Origin: Paenibacillus sp. SZ31 | Lineage (GTDB): Bacteria; Bacillota; Bacilli; Paenibacillales; Paenibacillaceae | Reading direction: 5' to 3' | Assembly: GCF_012912005.1 (NCBI RefSeq) | Contig: NZ_JABBEA010000011.1 | Coordinates: 1-64,000, forward strand | Length of the DNA: 64,000 bases | In this document: piece by piece, positions 43,802 to 53,914 of the stretch | Layout: every line of letters begins with the position of its first letter | How positions within the stretch are numbered: the first letter of the stretch is position 1 | Notes under the pieces: generated by a model | What the model saw: only the letters and a program-made list of their open reading frames with translations | The model's database searches: none | Told to the model about the DNA's origin: nothing | Program-made: the position numbers and the translations under genes

Positions 43802-46800
43802 GTGACTTCCATTCCTCTTGTCGTTCGTTCAACCGTCAACGCTACGGGGGCAATTACGTTTACGGGCAATACGCTGGGCCTGAGCCGTTCCGATACGGTA
43901 GGGGTGCCTGGTACGCAGGACAGCATCGGGGCGTTCTCGACGACCAACGCAGACGTGCGTTTCGGAACGTATCCGCTGGGAACTACAAGTTTGTACCAGA
44001 GCAATAGTTCCGCCGCGAGTCTTGTGCTTCCTGCAGGGAGCACGATTCTGTATGCGGAATTAATCTGGGGCGGAAGTTATATCAATGGAACTGTCAATCT
44101 GAGCGCGGCGATCAACAATCCGGTAACGTTCATCACCCCTGCAGGTTCATTCAGTGTTACACCCGACCCGGCGACCTACAATCAATTTGATCTGGGGGGC
44201 GGTGGTGCTGGCTATGTACGTTCCGCCAATGTGACTACACTTGTACAAGGCGGGGGAGCCGGTACATATATCACCGGAGCAGTGGTAGGGACTATTGTTA
44301 TTCCGAGTGATTCCACAGCCAATCATGCGGGGTGGACACTTGGGGTTATTTATCAGAATCCCAATCTCCCTTTTCGCAACATGTCTTTGCGTGCAGGCGG
44401 CGTACTGGTGCAATCTACTTCACCGCCGGTAGTAACAACATTGACAGGATTCGCAACCCCCCTCTCCGGTGCACTTGGAGGAAGGGCACTGTTCAGTGCC
44501 CAGGAGGGTGACGCGAATCGGACAGGAGATCAGGCGTTATTCGGACCCACCTCGGCGACATCAGTGGCCTTATCGGGACCGAACAATCTGGCAGCGAACT
44601 TTTTTGCCTCCCAAATCAATGGAGATACGGGAGCACTTAACACAACAGGCACGTTTGGCACACGAAATCAGACCAATGGAGCTCCAGGCTCGAACATTGT
44701 TGGCGGTCGTCAAGGTTGGGATATTACCAATGTGGATGTGTCTGCAAGACTGATTAACAATCAATCCTCCGCAGTCCTGACGCTAACCACTTCGGGTGAC
44801 GCGTACATTGTGAACGCGAATGCGATACAAGTTGATATCAACGCACCCAGAATTACAGTGGCCAAGGGTTCTGTGGCGACTGGAGCGGTCGCGGGAGACA
44901 GCGTCCTGTACACGGCAACGATTAGTAATGGAGGTACAGCCAGTGCTGCCAGTGTAGTATTGTCAGATACTTTGCCACCGGGTCTAACTTTCATTCCAGG
45001 CAGTGTCACAGTGGGCGGGGTGTCCCGTCCAACGCTGGATGTAACCGCAGGCATACCACTGGGTTCATTAAATTTAAGCACTAGTATTGTCGTTACTTAT
45101 CGCGCATTAATCGCTAGTGATGCAAGTATCCTTCAACTCGTCAATTCGGCAAATGCAGCATTTACCTTTCAAAGCGTTGCAGGTGGTGCAGTCATCACAG
45201 GAGTCATTCCGTCGAATAACTCTACACTTCCTGTGTATTCACCTAACCTGTCCATTGTGAAATCGGCAAATACAACAAACGCTACGGTCGGAGATCAGGT
45301 AACGTATACACTTCAAGTCGTTAATGGAGGAAACGTGGCGGCTAACGCTACGATATCCGATAATATTCCAAGCGGCAGCACCTATGTTGCCGGAAGTTTT
45401 CGCGTGAACGGAACGGTTATTGCAGGAGCCAATCCGGCTACAGGGGTTAATTTGGGAAGTCTTGCAGCAGGAAGCACAACCACGGTAACCTTTCAAGTGC
45501 TGGTCACAAACCTGCCTACACCGCCTACGTTGGTGGATCAGGCTACGGCTCCATATTCATTTATTTCGGCTGACGGACGCACCATAACGGGTACGGTGGC
45601 GTCCAACACACTGACGATTCCGGTAACTTTGCCGAATGTATCCGTTGTGAAAAATGCAACAGTAACAGATGTTGCTGTTGGAGAGACCTTTACCTATTCG
45701 GTGGTTACAACGAATGGCGGCATACAAACGATTAGTAACGTAGTCCTAACCGACAGTCTACCAACGGGTCTGAATTTTGTGCCTGGAAGTGTGGTTGTCA
45801 GGGGGGCGAGTGTACCGGCAGCTAATCCGGCCAGTGGTATAGCCCTTGGTACATTAACGGCAGGAAGCTCAGCAACCGTAACATTTCAGGTCAATGTGCA
45901 GTCTTTGCCTAGCACGGCTACGCTCGTCAACCGGGCTGTCGTATCTTATAGCTCAGGGACATTCACGGGGATCTCTAACTCGAATTCCATCACAACGCCT
46001 GTATATCAACCTGTAATTACAATTAACAAGTCTGCGAGTCAGAGCAACGCGACTTTGGGAGATCAAATTGCGTATACCCTGCTCGTGTCGAATAGCGGAA
46101 ACATAGCAGCACAGGTGAACGTGACGGATACGATTCCGGCAGGGCTTACGTTCATTCCCAATTCAGTTACTGTAAATGGGACAGCGCGACCGGGAGTCAG
46201 CCCTTTAACCGGGATCACGGTGGGTAGTCTCCCGCCCGGCGGGTCCGCAACGGTGGTATTTCGCACGTCACTGACGACGCTCCCGTCCCCGCCAACATTG
46301 GAGAATCAGGCAACAGGAAGTTATACGTACCAGCTTCCGAGTGGACGTAATCTGTCAGGAAGCACGTTGTCCAACATCGTTCGCATACCCGCTTCCGCTC
46401 CGAATATAACGATTGGCAAAACAGTCAATACAGCAGATGCAACTGTAGGAGATGTGCTTACCTATACGGTTGTAACGACGAATTCAGGCAGTGGGGCAGT
46501 TCAGAATCTGGTTCTATCGGATACGCCTTCTGCGGGGTCTGAATTTGTATCCGGGAGTGTCACAATCAATGGAGTTGCTGCCAGAAATGCAAGCCCGGTT
46601 TCGGGTATTGCTTTGGGGACATTGAATAGCTCCAGCAGCGTAACCGTAACCTACCAGACAAGAGTGACCGCCATTCCTGCTTCAGGTTCGGTCAGCAACC
46701 GGGCGAGCACAGCTTTTACGTCAGGCAGTTTTAATGGTGTTTCCTCATCTGTGACAGTGAATACGCCGATCTTTCAACCCGTCATTCAAGTGGTGAAATC

Positions 46801-49800
46801 GGCCAGCACAACGAGTCTGACCGTGGGAGATACCTTTAATTACGCCATCCAGATTACGAACACGGGCAATATTGCAGCGACGGTTACTTTAACAGATCCA
46901 GTTCCTGCCGGAGCCATATTCAATACCAACAGTGTTATCATTAATGGCTCACCTGTACCCGGAGTCAGCCCAAACGCTGGAATCAGTCTGGGAGCACTCG
47001 CCGCGGGCGCAACTGCGACAGTCACTTTCCTTGCAACGGTCACAAGCCTACCAGATGCAAGACAGCTGATTAATCAGGCCATCGTATCCTATAGCTACGC
47101 TCTTCCGAGTGGAAGGAATATTTCAGGTTTTGTTTCATCAAATACAATCACCATTCCCGTATCCCTGCCGAATGTAAGCATTGTAAACAGTGATAATCTA
47201 GATTACGCCGTATCTGGAGATGTTGTTCGATATACTTCAGTCATTCGTAACAACGGAACAGTAGCAGTGAACAACGTGGTATACGCGAACCCTCTTCCTT
47301 CGAACACCCCATTTATACCCGGAAGTGTCATTGTGAACGGGACTTCATTCCCGCTCTCCAATCCGACCGCCGGCATTCCAATCGGTACATTGGCCCCAGG
47401 GGCTGAAGTAACCGTAACTTTTGAGGTGAGGATAACTATGCCGATCCCTTCGCAGATTAACAATCAGTCGACGGTCAGTTTCACATCCGGTTCATTTTCG
47501 GGGTCATCATCGTCCAATACCACACAGACTCCGGTCATACAGCCACAGATTTCACTTGTCAAAACGGCGAATACAGCTAATGCAACCGTAGGTGATACGG
47601 TGGTATATACCGTGACGGTGAGCAATGCCGGTAACCTGGAGGCCAATGTAACGGTGACCGACACCATTCCAGCTGCAACCACTATTGTTCCAAACAGCGT
47701 GGTGGTATCCGGTGTGCCACAGCCGGGAGCAACACCAAGTGCAGGTATTCCGGTCGGTATTGTAGCAGCGGGAGCGACAGTTGTCGTCACATTCGCTGTG
47801 GTCGTGAATTCACTTCCATCGCCTCAGCAACTCAGCAATTTTGCAACGTCATCCTTTACATTTACACCTCCGGATGGAAGGATATTAACAGGAACAGCCA
47901 CTTCAAATACACTGACATTTCCCGTCTCGTCACCCAACGTTGCCGTGGTCAAAAGCACTTCATCGACTGCTGCAGCCGTGGGCGATACAGTCAGTTATTC
48001 CATTCTAATTACGAACAGCGGTATAGCGCCGGTAAGCAATATTCAATTTTCCGATCCGATTCCTGCTGGAGCAACTTTCAACACAGGCAGTGTTACCGTG
48101 AATGGGGTGGCTCAACCCGGTTCCAATCCGGCAGGTGGGATATCACTTGCTACACTGGGACCTGGTGCATCCGCGACTGTGACGTTCAGTGTCAGGGTCA
48201 ATGAGATTCCACCGGCGGGACAGTTGAGCAATCGTTCTACGGTCAGTTTTACCTCTGGAGCGTTCTCAAGCACGACATTTTCCAATACAGTGGTCACTCC
48301 GGTGTACCAACCGATTCTTACAGCTCAAAAGACAGCAAGTACACAAAATGCCACCGTCGGGGATACGGTTAGCTATACGATAAACGTGAGTAATCAGGGG
48401 AACTACGGAGCCCAAATCAATCTGACGGATAACCTGCCAGCCGGTACTATTCTTGTTCCAAATAGTGTCATTGTGAACGGTCAACCGTTACCAGCTGCAA
48501 GTCCGGCAACGGGCATTCCCGCAGGCAATGTGGCTGCCGGGGCTACAACCACGATTACGTTTTCCGTTGTTATTGATACGTTACCAACCCCGCAGCAACT
48601 CGTAAATCAGGCTTCCGTTGCGTTATCCTTTACATTGCCAGACGGTCGGAATATTACTGGGACAGTGATATCCAATGTGCTTACGATTTCGGTTTCGGCA
48701 CCGGATGTGGCTGTGGTCAAATCCACGACATCTACAGCGGTTTCCGTCGGGGACATCGTAACCTACAGCATCGCCGTAACCAATAACGGAATTGCGAGTG
48801 TTAGCAATGTGATTTTTACAGATGCGGTGCCGGCAAGTACAATTCTTACCGCAGGCAGTGTGTATGTTGATGGTGTTCTTCGCCCAGGTGCGAATCCATC
48901 AACCGGAATAACACTCGGTTCCATTGCACCAGGCGTAACCGTGACGGTTGTGTTTAGCGTACAGATCACATCTCTTCCGGCAAGTGCAGTTTTGAACAAC
49001 CAGTCAACCGTGAGTTTCACATCCGGTGCATTCTCTGCTACCACATTTTCCAATACCATTACAACACCGGTGTACCAACCCATTCTGGCAGCAGTCAAAA
49101 CAGGAGATCAGGCCATTGCAACTGTGGGAGATACGGTGGTCTACAGTATTGCCATTACCAATACCGGAAACTACGGAGCATCTGTCACATTGACGGATAC
49201 CATCCCTGCTGGAACGGAGCTTGTACCGAATAGTGTCATTATTAATGGCGCTTCAGCACCTGGTGCTGATCCGGCTTCGGGTATCCCATTGGGTGTTGTA
49301 TCCACAACAACTACGGTTCTGTTCTCCGTTGTGATCGTGACGCTGCCTCTGAGCCAGTCCATAACCAATCAGGCTTCTGCCACCTTCTCCTACACATTGC
49401 CTGATGGAAGAACACTGGGAGGCAGCATTACGTCCAACGCACTCAACATTCAGGTATCTGCTCCGAATGTCAGCGTAGTGAAGACCACTCCTGTCATTGA
49501 TGCTGTGGTAGGCGATACGATCATATACGAGATGGTTGTGAGCAATAACGGAATTGACCCTGTCAACAACATTGTGATCACCGATCCGATTAGCCCAGCC
49601 ACGACATTTGTTACAGGTAGTGTTCTGGTGGACGGCGTCCCGCGTGCCTTAGCTAATCCGGCGCTTGGTATTGCTCTTGGTACGCTGGCACCGGGAGCAT
49701 CTGTAGCTGTATCGTATGTGGTTCGGGTCAATTCACTTCCAACGCCACCACAAGTGAGTAGTCAGTCTTCCGTAAGTTTCACGTCCGGCGTTTTTTCGGG

Positions 49801-50515
49801 AGCAGCCTATTCCAATACCGTTATCACACCGATCTATCAGCCAATCGTTGCATTAACGAAGACAGCCAGTACCTCCAATGCAACGATCGGTGATACCATC
49901 ATTTATTCCTTTACCATCAACAACAGTGGAAATCTTGCAGCTGATTTAACATTAACGGACAATATTCCAGATGGCGCTGTACTGCTTCCCAACAGTGTTC
50001 TGATTGATGGTGTCCCACAACCAGGAGCGAACCCGGAATCAGGCATTGTTGTTGGTACGATACCGCCTGGTGGATCGGTGAACGTAACGGTTACGCTTGA
50101 AGTTACCGTGGATTCGTTGCCTCAGAATCAGCAACTGATCAATCAGGCCACTGCCAACTATACCTTTAGTCCTCCGGATGGCCGTCTGTTGACAGGAACC
50201 GTATCTTCTAACGTGCTGGTGATTCCTGTATCCGCACCAAATGTTGTTGTTGTCAAAAGCACTAGTGCCATTGATGCTGTGGTTGGCGATGTAATCACCT
50301 ATACGGTTGTCGTAACCAATAGCGGTATTGAAGTGGTGAATAATGTTGTCATGGTTGACCCTGTGCCGGCAGGAACGGTATTTGTAACCGGAAGTGTGAT
50401 CGTCGATGGCGTGGCAAGACCTACTGGAAATCCGAATACAGGAATAACGCTCGGTTCCATTGCTGCCGGTGCTTCCGTTACCGTTACATTCCGAGTAGAG
50501 GTCGTTGTGTTATGA
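43802..50515 (+). CDS. Giant DUF11-repeat protein, part 1
   Basis: The 2237-residue product has an N-terminal domain (about 1-350: GAITFTGNTLGLS, SIGAFSTTNA, AGSTILYAELIWGGSYI) followed by fifteen DUF11 repeats of about 125-135 residues, each opening like VKSTSSTAAAVGDTVSYSILITNSG. Two kinds alternate: one ending with YxxxLPDGRxxxGxxxSN, the other with VSFTSGxFSGxxxSNTxxTPVYQP, so the real unit is a pair of about 265 residues. No signal peptide or anchor is visible. Related Bacillus proteins are large surface or spore proteins of unknown role. The GTG at 43802 overlaps its own ribosome site; an in-frame ATT at 43811 is placed better. The last repeat is cut in half at the stop. Confidence 0.85.
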   Translation: MTSIPLVVRSTVNATGAITFTGNTLGLSRSDTVGVPGTQDSIGAFSTTNADVRFGTYPLGTTSLYQSNSSAASLVLPAGSTILYAELIWGGSYINGTVNLSAAINNPVTFITPAGSFSVTPDPATYNQFDLGGGGAGYVRSANVTTLVQGGGAGTYITGAVVGTIVIPSDSTANHAGWTLGVIYQNPNLPFRNMSLRAGGVLVQSTSPPVVTTLTGFATPLSGALGGRALFSAQEGDANRTGDQALFGPTSATSVALSGPNNLAANFFASQINGDTGALNTTGTFGTRNQTNGAPGSNIVGGRQGWDITNVDVSARLINNQSSAVLTLTTSGDAYIVNANAIQVDINAPRITVAKGSVATGAVAGDSVLYTATISNGGTASAASVVLSDTLPPGLTFIPGSVTVGGVSRPTLDVTAGIPLGSLNLSTSIVVTYRALIASDASILQLVNSANAAFTFQSVAGGAVITGVIPSNNSTLPVYSPNLSIVKSANTTNATVGDQVTYTLQVVNGGNVAANATISDNIPSGSTYVAGSFRVNGTVIAGANPATGVNLGSLAAGSTTTVTFQVLVTNLPTPPTLVDQATAPYSFISADGRTITGTVASNTLTIPVTLPNVSVVKNATVTDVAVGETFTYSVVTTNGGIQTISNVVLTDSLPTGLNFVPGSVVVRGASVPAANPASGIALGTLTAGSSATVTFQVNVQSLPSTATLVNRAVVSYSSGTFTGISNSNSITTPVYQPVITINKSASQSNATLGDQIAYTLLVSNSGNIAAQVNVTDTIPAGLTFIPNSVTVNGTARPGVSPLTGITVGSLPPGGSATVVFRTSLTTLPSPPTLENQATGSYTYQLPSGRNLSGSTLSNIVRIPASAPNITIGKTVNTADATVGDVLTYTVVTTNSGSGAVQNLVLSDTPSAGSEFVSGSVTINGVAARNASPVSGIALGTLNSSSSVTVTYQTRVTAIPASGSVSNRASTAFTSGSFNGVSSSVTVNTPIFQPVIQVVKSASTTSLTVGDTFNYAIQITNTGNIAATVTLTDPVPAGAIFNTNSVIINGSPVPGVSPNAGISLGALAAGATATVTFLATVTSLPDARQLINQAIVSYSYALPSGRNISGFVSSNTITIPVSLPNVSIVNSDNLDYAVSGDVVRYTSVIRNNGTVAVNNVVYANPLPSNTPFIPGSVIVNGTSFPLSNPTAGIPIGTLAPGAEVTVTFEVRITMPIPSQINNQSTVSFTSGSFSGSSSSNTTQTPVIQPQISLVKTANTANATVGDTVVYTVTVSNAGNLEANVTVTDTIPAATTIVPNSVVVSGVPQPGATPSAGIPVGIVAAGATVVVTFAVVVNSLPSPQQLSNFATSSFTFTPPDGRILTGTATSNTLTFPVSSPNVAVVKSTSSTAAAVGDTVSYSILITNSGIAPVSNIQFSDPIPAGATFNTGSVTVNGVAQPGSNPAGGISLATLGPGASATVTFSVRVNEIPPAGQLSNRSTVSFTSGAFSSTTFSNTVVTPVYQPILTAQKTASTQNATVGDTVSYTINVSNQGNYGAQINLTDNLPAGTILVPNSVIVNGQPLPAASPATGIPAGNVAAGATTTITFSVVIDTLPTPQQLVNQASVALSFTLPDGRNITGTVISNVLTISVSAPDVAVVKSTTSTAVSVGDIVTYSIAVTNNGIASVSNVIFTDAVPASTILTAGSVYVDGVLRPGANPSTGITLGSIAPGVTVTVVFSVQITSLPASAVLNNQSTVSFTSGAFSATTFSNTITTPVYQPILAAVKTGDQAIATVGDTVVYSIAITNTGNYGASVTLTDTIPAGTELVPNSVIINGASAPGADPASGIPLGVVSTTTTVLFSVVIVTLPLSQSITNQASATFSYTLPDGRTLGGSITSNALNIQVSAPNVSVVKTTPVIDAVVGDTIIYEMVVSNNGIDPVNNIVITDPISPATTFVTGSVLVDGVPRALANPALGIALGTLAPGASVAVSYVVRVNSLPTPPQVSSQSSVSFTSGVFSGAAYSNTVITPIYQPIVALTKTASTSNATIGDTIIYSFTINNSGNLAADLTLTDNIPDGAVLLPNSVLIDGVPQPGANPESGIVVGTIPPGGSVNVTVTLEVTVDSLPQNQQLINQATANYTFSPPDGRLLTGTVSSNVLVIPVSAPNVVVVKSTSAIDAVVGDVITYTVVVTNSGIEVVNNVVMVDPVPAGTVFVTGSVIVDGVARPTGNPNTGITLGSIAAGASVTVTFRVEVVVL

Positions 50516-52203
50516 GCCAGACTTCCGGTCCGTTGTCCCACTGGCTTCAGAATCAGTCGTTGGTTCGATTCAGCTCGGGTACGACTGAACTGGAACAGGT
50601 GGCGTATTCCAATACAGTCATTACTCCATGGGTCGGGCCCAGGCTGGAAGTGAAAAAACAATGCAACGTAGCTGTGGCTACACTGGGGCAGTCCCTGACC
50701 TACCTGATCGAGATTGTGAACACAGGCAATTGTACAGCTATCGTTCATGTGGTGGATTCTTTATCTCCAGAAACATCACTTCTTCCAAATAGTGTACTGC
50801 GTGACGGGATTCCCCTACCTGGGGCATCACCGGAGCGTGGGCTTCCTCCTGCAGAGATCGTACCTGGGGCAACTCTACGATATCACTTTCAGGTCGTGGT
50901 CATGCGGATACCCTCAGGCTTAAAGCTGCTCAATCAAGCTCAGGTTAACTATGAGTTTGGAACATCCGAGGGCAGGACCGTCAGAGGTGTGGAGAAATCC
51001 AACACGGTGGAGGTGAGCATGGTTTCTTCCCGGCTTGAGGTCAGCCTTCAAGCCGAGCGGGGCCAGACTTTCTCAGGAGACATTGTTATGTACACCGTCA
51101 TCGTGAGCAATCCTGGTTTTATTATAGCTACGGGTGCTCAGGTAACGATTGCTTTGCCTCAAGGGGTTGTTTTTATTCCTGCCAGTGTGATTGTCAATGA
51201 GATGTTCGCGCCACAAGTCACGCCTGATACTGGAATAGAGCTTGGGGAGATTGAGCCCGGAAGTTCCGTTCGGATACAATACCGCGTTCAGGTCGTGGGG
51301 GGAAGTGATACGAACGAAATATCAAGCGTAGCTGTACTAACGTATATCTCGGCAGGTCAGCAGGAAATGGTCTACTCCAATCAGGTAATCCTGGAATTGA
51401 TTCAACCCCAGATCTCTGTTGTCAAAAGTGTACTCCCGGTGACGGCCACATGGGATGATGCCGTCCGATATAATATTACCATCTCCAATGCAAGCAGCTA
51501 TGCGGTGGATGGAACCCTGCTGGATGTATTGCCAACAGGTATGACATTTGTCGAAGGCAGTCTGGGTTGGAATGGGGTTAAACGTCCTGGCACCAATCTG
51601 GCCAAAGGGCTTAATCTGGGGACGTTGACTGTCCGGTCTGTTCTTAATATTCAGTTCGAGGCGAAACTTGCAGAACGTGGTGAATTGATCCCTGATCAAT
51701 ACCGATATGTGAATCATGCTAGCCTGATGTATACATTTCGCTTGCCCGATTCACGGTCAGTGCAGCGGATGATTCGATCCAATGAAGCTGTCGTCGAGTT
51801 GAAAACGCCGATAATCCAGGCCTATGTTCAAGTGGAACCGACATTGGTTGAGCAGGGAGGCACGGTCATGTTCGAGGTACGTGTGGCGAATACGGGCAAT
51901 TTGCCGGCACGCGTACAATTGGGGGGCATTTTACCTGAGGGTGCTAAATGGCTTGGGCAAGCTGCGGGTCAGATTCAATGGAGCATTCCGGAATATTCCA
52001 CGCCAAGGATTCTGCATGTGGGGGAAATTGAGCCTGGAACGGAAAGGATCATCTCCTATGTAGCGCAGTTATCTTCCGAACCGACAGGTACGCTGCAAGG
52101 GGCCCTGACCGTCATGTACACATATGAATGGAATGGACAAAAACGGGCAGGTGAATCCCGATCGAATGAGTACAGCATCATTGTAGAGTATGGTGAAGAA
52201 TAG
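50512..52203 (+). CDS. Giant DUF11-repeat protein, part 2
   Basis: The 563-residue frame starts at an ATG overlapping the previous stop (ATGA) and begins in the middle of a DUF11 repeat: NQSLVRFSSG...YSNTVITP is the second half of the unit left unfinished by part 1. Four further repeats follow (LEVKKQCNVAVATLGQ, LEVSLQAERGQTFSGD, ISVVKSVLPVTATWDD, IQAYVQVEPTLVEQGG), more diverged than those of part 1. No signal or anchor. Either this is the end of one gene split by a frameshift, or the two are coupled or joined by ribosomal frameshifting. No ribosome site of its own is obvious. Confidence 0.75.
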   Translation: MSQTSGPLSHWLQNQSLVRFSSGTTELEQVAYSNTVITPWVGPRLEVKKQCNVAVATLGQSLTYLIEIVNTGNCTAIVHVVDSLSPETSLLPNSVLRDGIPLPGASPERGLPPAEIVPGATLRYHFQVVVMRIPSGLKLLNQAQVNYEFGTSEGRTVRGVEKSNTVEVSMVSSRLEVSLQAERGQTFSGDIVMYTVIVSNPGFIIATGAQVTIALPQGVVFIPASVIVNEMFAPQVTPDTGIELGEIEPGSSVRIQYRVQVVGGSDTNEISSVAVLTYISAGQQEMVYSNQVILELIQPQISVVKSVLPVTATWDDAVRYNITISNASSYAVDGTLLDVLPTGMTFVEGSLGWNGVKRPGTNLAKGLNLGTLTVRSVLNIQFEAKLAERGELIPDQYRYVNHASLMYTFRLPDSRSVQRMIRSNEAVVELKTPIIQAYVQVEPTLVEQGGTVMFEVRVANTGNLPARVQLGGILPEGAKWLGQAAGQIQWSIPEYSTPRILHVGEIEPGTERIISYVAQLSSEPTGTLQGALTVMYTYEWNGQKRAGESRSNEYSIIVEYGEE

Positions 52204-52357
52204 GGGGTAACACGGTTAACGGTAACTTGCCTGAGGAATTTGTTCAATCTTGGGTGCTATGACATTACACGGACGTAAATGAATGGTATACTAATTGAAT
52301 ACGAACTCGGCAATCAACCCGTGGAATCGGGACGTCGGAGTAGAGGAGGCAGCCACA

Positions 52358-52615
52358 TTGGCAAAAGCAAAAGTAGCAAAAAGACCTACACGGGATGAGT
52401 TTGAACTTGAAGAGTTGGGAAATCAGCTGGTTGAAGCCTTTCGTGAACGTTCGGAAGTACTGTTGACGGTATGGGGCAAAGAAGATCAGGTGCAAGGAGT
52501 TATCGTCAAAATGGACTCCCGCACACGACTCGTGCATGTAGAGTATACAGAGGAAGAGTTTACGGCGAAGGTACCTTTTCTGGACATCATGCGAGTGCAA
52601 TCTCCCCGGTACTGA
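52358..52615 (+). CDS. YolD-like protein
   Basis: The 85-residue product resembles the YolD-like family (KRPTRDEFELEELGNQLVEAF; VTVWGKEDQVQGVIVKMDSRTRLVHVE). TTG at 52358 follows GAGGAGG by eight bases; a longer frame from 52295 has no ribosome site. Relatives sit near UmuC-type polymerases in Bacillus; here no polymerase is adjacent. Role unknown. Confidence 0.7.
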   Translation: MAKAKVAKRPTRDEFELEELGNQLVEAFRERSEVLLTVWGKEDQVQGVIVKMDSRTRLVHVEYTEEEFTAKVPFLDIMRVQSPRY

Positions 52616-52715
52616 ACGAAAAAAAACAGCATTTGAATAATTAGGGCATCCGCCCTGTCAAAGTCGTTCTTCCTGCATAAGATAACCCATACCTGTTGCA
52701 GAGGAGGTACGGTCA

Positions 52716-52835
52716 ATGAGCGAAGTATTAGGTGGAGAAGCAAGAGGCTACGGATACGGAGGTTTCACTTCTGTAGGTGCCATTCTGGTTCTGTTCATCC
52801 TGTTGGTTATCATCTCCAAAGCGTTCTTGGTATAA
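52716..52835 (+). CDS. YjcZ-family small sporulation protein
   Basis: The 39-residue product has a Gly/Tyr-rich head (GGEARGYGYGGF) and one hydrophobic helix (VGAILVLFILLVIISKAF), the layout of the YjcZ/small sporulation membrane protein family. ATG at 52716 follows GAGGAGGT. A terminator follows directly. Expected in the sporulating cell membrane or spore. Confidence 0.8.
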   Translation: MSEVLGGEARGYGYGGFTSVGAILVLFILLVIISKAFLV

Positions 52836-52859
52836 TTGCATATCTCTTAAGAATGAAAG

Positions 52860-52889
52860 AAGCTCTGCCATCGCGGCAGAGCTTTTTTT
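52860..52889 (+). terminator. Terminator after YjcZ-like gene
   Basis: AAGCTCTGCC pairs with GGCAGAGCTT, followed by a T-run. Confidence 0.9.
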
Positions 52890-52992
52890 GATCGTTCAGT
52901 CATTGGCGAATTTTGTAGAAAATCGGTGTAAGTCATGCTTACGTTATGTTAGAATATAACCATCCCTAGAGAAAGAAAGAGGTGTTTTGATA

Positions 52993-53496
52993 ATGAGCAA
53001 AGAGTTAACAGAATCTTTAAATGAACAGATGAACTTTGAGTTTTATTCCGCTCATGTATATCTGGCTATGGCAGCCTATTGTTCGAGCAAAAGTCTGGAT
53101 GGATTTGCGAACTTCTTCATCGTGCAAGCGGAAGAAGAGCGATTCCATGGCATGAAAATATACAAATTCCTGAATGATCGTGGACAACGTGCTACACTTG
53201 CGGCATTGCCAGAACCGAAGAATGAATATGCTTCGATGCTGGATGTATTTGAGCATGGTTATGCTCACGAGCAACAAAACACGAAAAAATTCTACAATCT
53301 GGCTGACATCGCCCTGAATGAACGTGAACATGCGACGATGTATTTCCTGAAATGGTTCATTGATGAGCAGGTTGAAGAGGAAGCATTGTTTGACAACATT
53401 ATTCAGAAGCTGCGCCGCATCGAAAAAGACAGCAATGCCTTCTACATGCTGGATGCAGAGTTTGGCAAACGTTCGTTCACTGCCCCTGCTGAATAA
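52993..53496 (+). CDS. ftnA: Ferritin
   Basis: The 167-residue product is a non-haem ferritin: NEQMNFEFYSAHVYLAMAAY and AEEERFHGMKIYKFLNDRG carry the first ferroxidase ligands (Glu, Glu, His), and later EREHATMYFLKWFIDEQVEEE completes the centre. It stores iron as ferric mineral in a 24-subunit shell. I chose ATG at 52993 with GAGGTG eight bases upstream over a TTG six bases earlier. Single-gene unit with its own terminator. Confidence 0.9.
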   Translation: MSKELTESLNEQMNFEFYSAHVYLAMAAYCSSKSLDGFANFFIVQAEEERFHGMKIYKFLNDRGQRATLAALPEPKNEYASMLDVFEHGYAHEQQNTKKFYNLADIALNEREHATMYFLKWFIDEQVEEEALFDNIIQKLRRIEKDSNAFYMLDAEFGKRSFTAPAE

Positions 53497-53578
53497 CTGT
53501 ACGTGGGAGTCGAGAAGATTCCAGCGACAAAAGATCATCTACATACAGCATGATCCCTTATGCTGATTGAAGACGAAG

Positions 53579-53607
53579 AAGCTTGCACTTTGTGCAGGCT
53601 TTTTTTG
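53579..53607 (+). terminator. Terminator after ferritin
   Basis: AAGCTTGCAC pairs with GTGCAGGCTT, with a three-base loop and a T-run. Confidence 0.85.
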
Positions 53608-53914
53608 TATGCAAAGATATTTCCTTATTTTATCGATATGCTTGAATCGGAGAAAAGTCTATCAAAACCCTGAATATGGGTAATAGAGGATATGTCACAA
53701 TTGATCTATCCTGGCGGGATCTCTTTTTTTGCGCAAATCTATCAAATTCGTATTAAATTTTAGGTTTATCTGACAAAAGTGTAACTCTACCGTAGCCTTT
53801 GAAGCGAGAACAAGAGCCGCTATCTTTGATAGTATTAGGATTAATCGCCAAGGGATGAAGGTAGAACAACATGGACACCCGGGGAAATATAACACACAAG
53901 GGAGACTTTTAATT
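53608..53914. other. Intergenic leader of the deacetylase gene
   Basis: About 300 bp without a gene. I saw no clear promoter, hairpin or coding fragment beyond the ribosome site AAGGGAG just before the deacetylase start. Confidence 0.5.

Noticed and set aside
43802..50515. Reading the repeat array as a CRISPR or DNA-level satellite
   Set aside because: Repeats are about 390 bp and diverged at DNA level but kept in frame, so they are protein repeats.
44761..50748. Minus-strand ORFs across the DUF11 array
   Set aside because: They recur with the repeat period because of codon bias on the plus strand, so they are antisense shadows.
52925..52970. PerR box before ferritin
   Set aside because: GTTATGTTAGAATATAAC is palindrome-like but matches the PerR consensus too weakly to claim.
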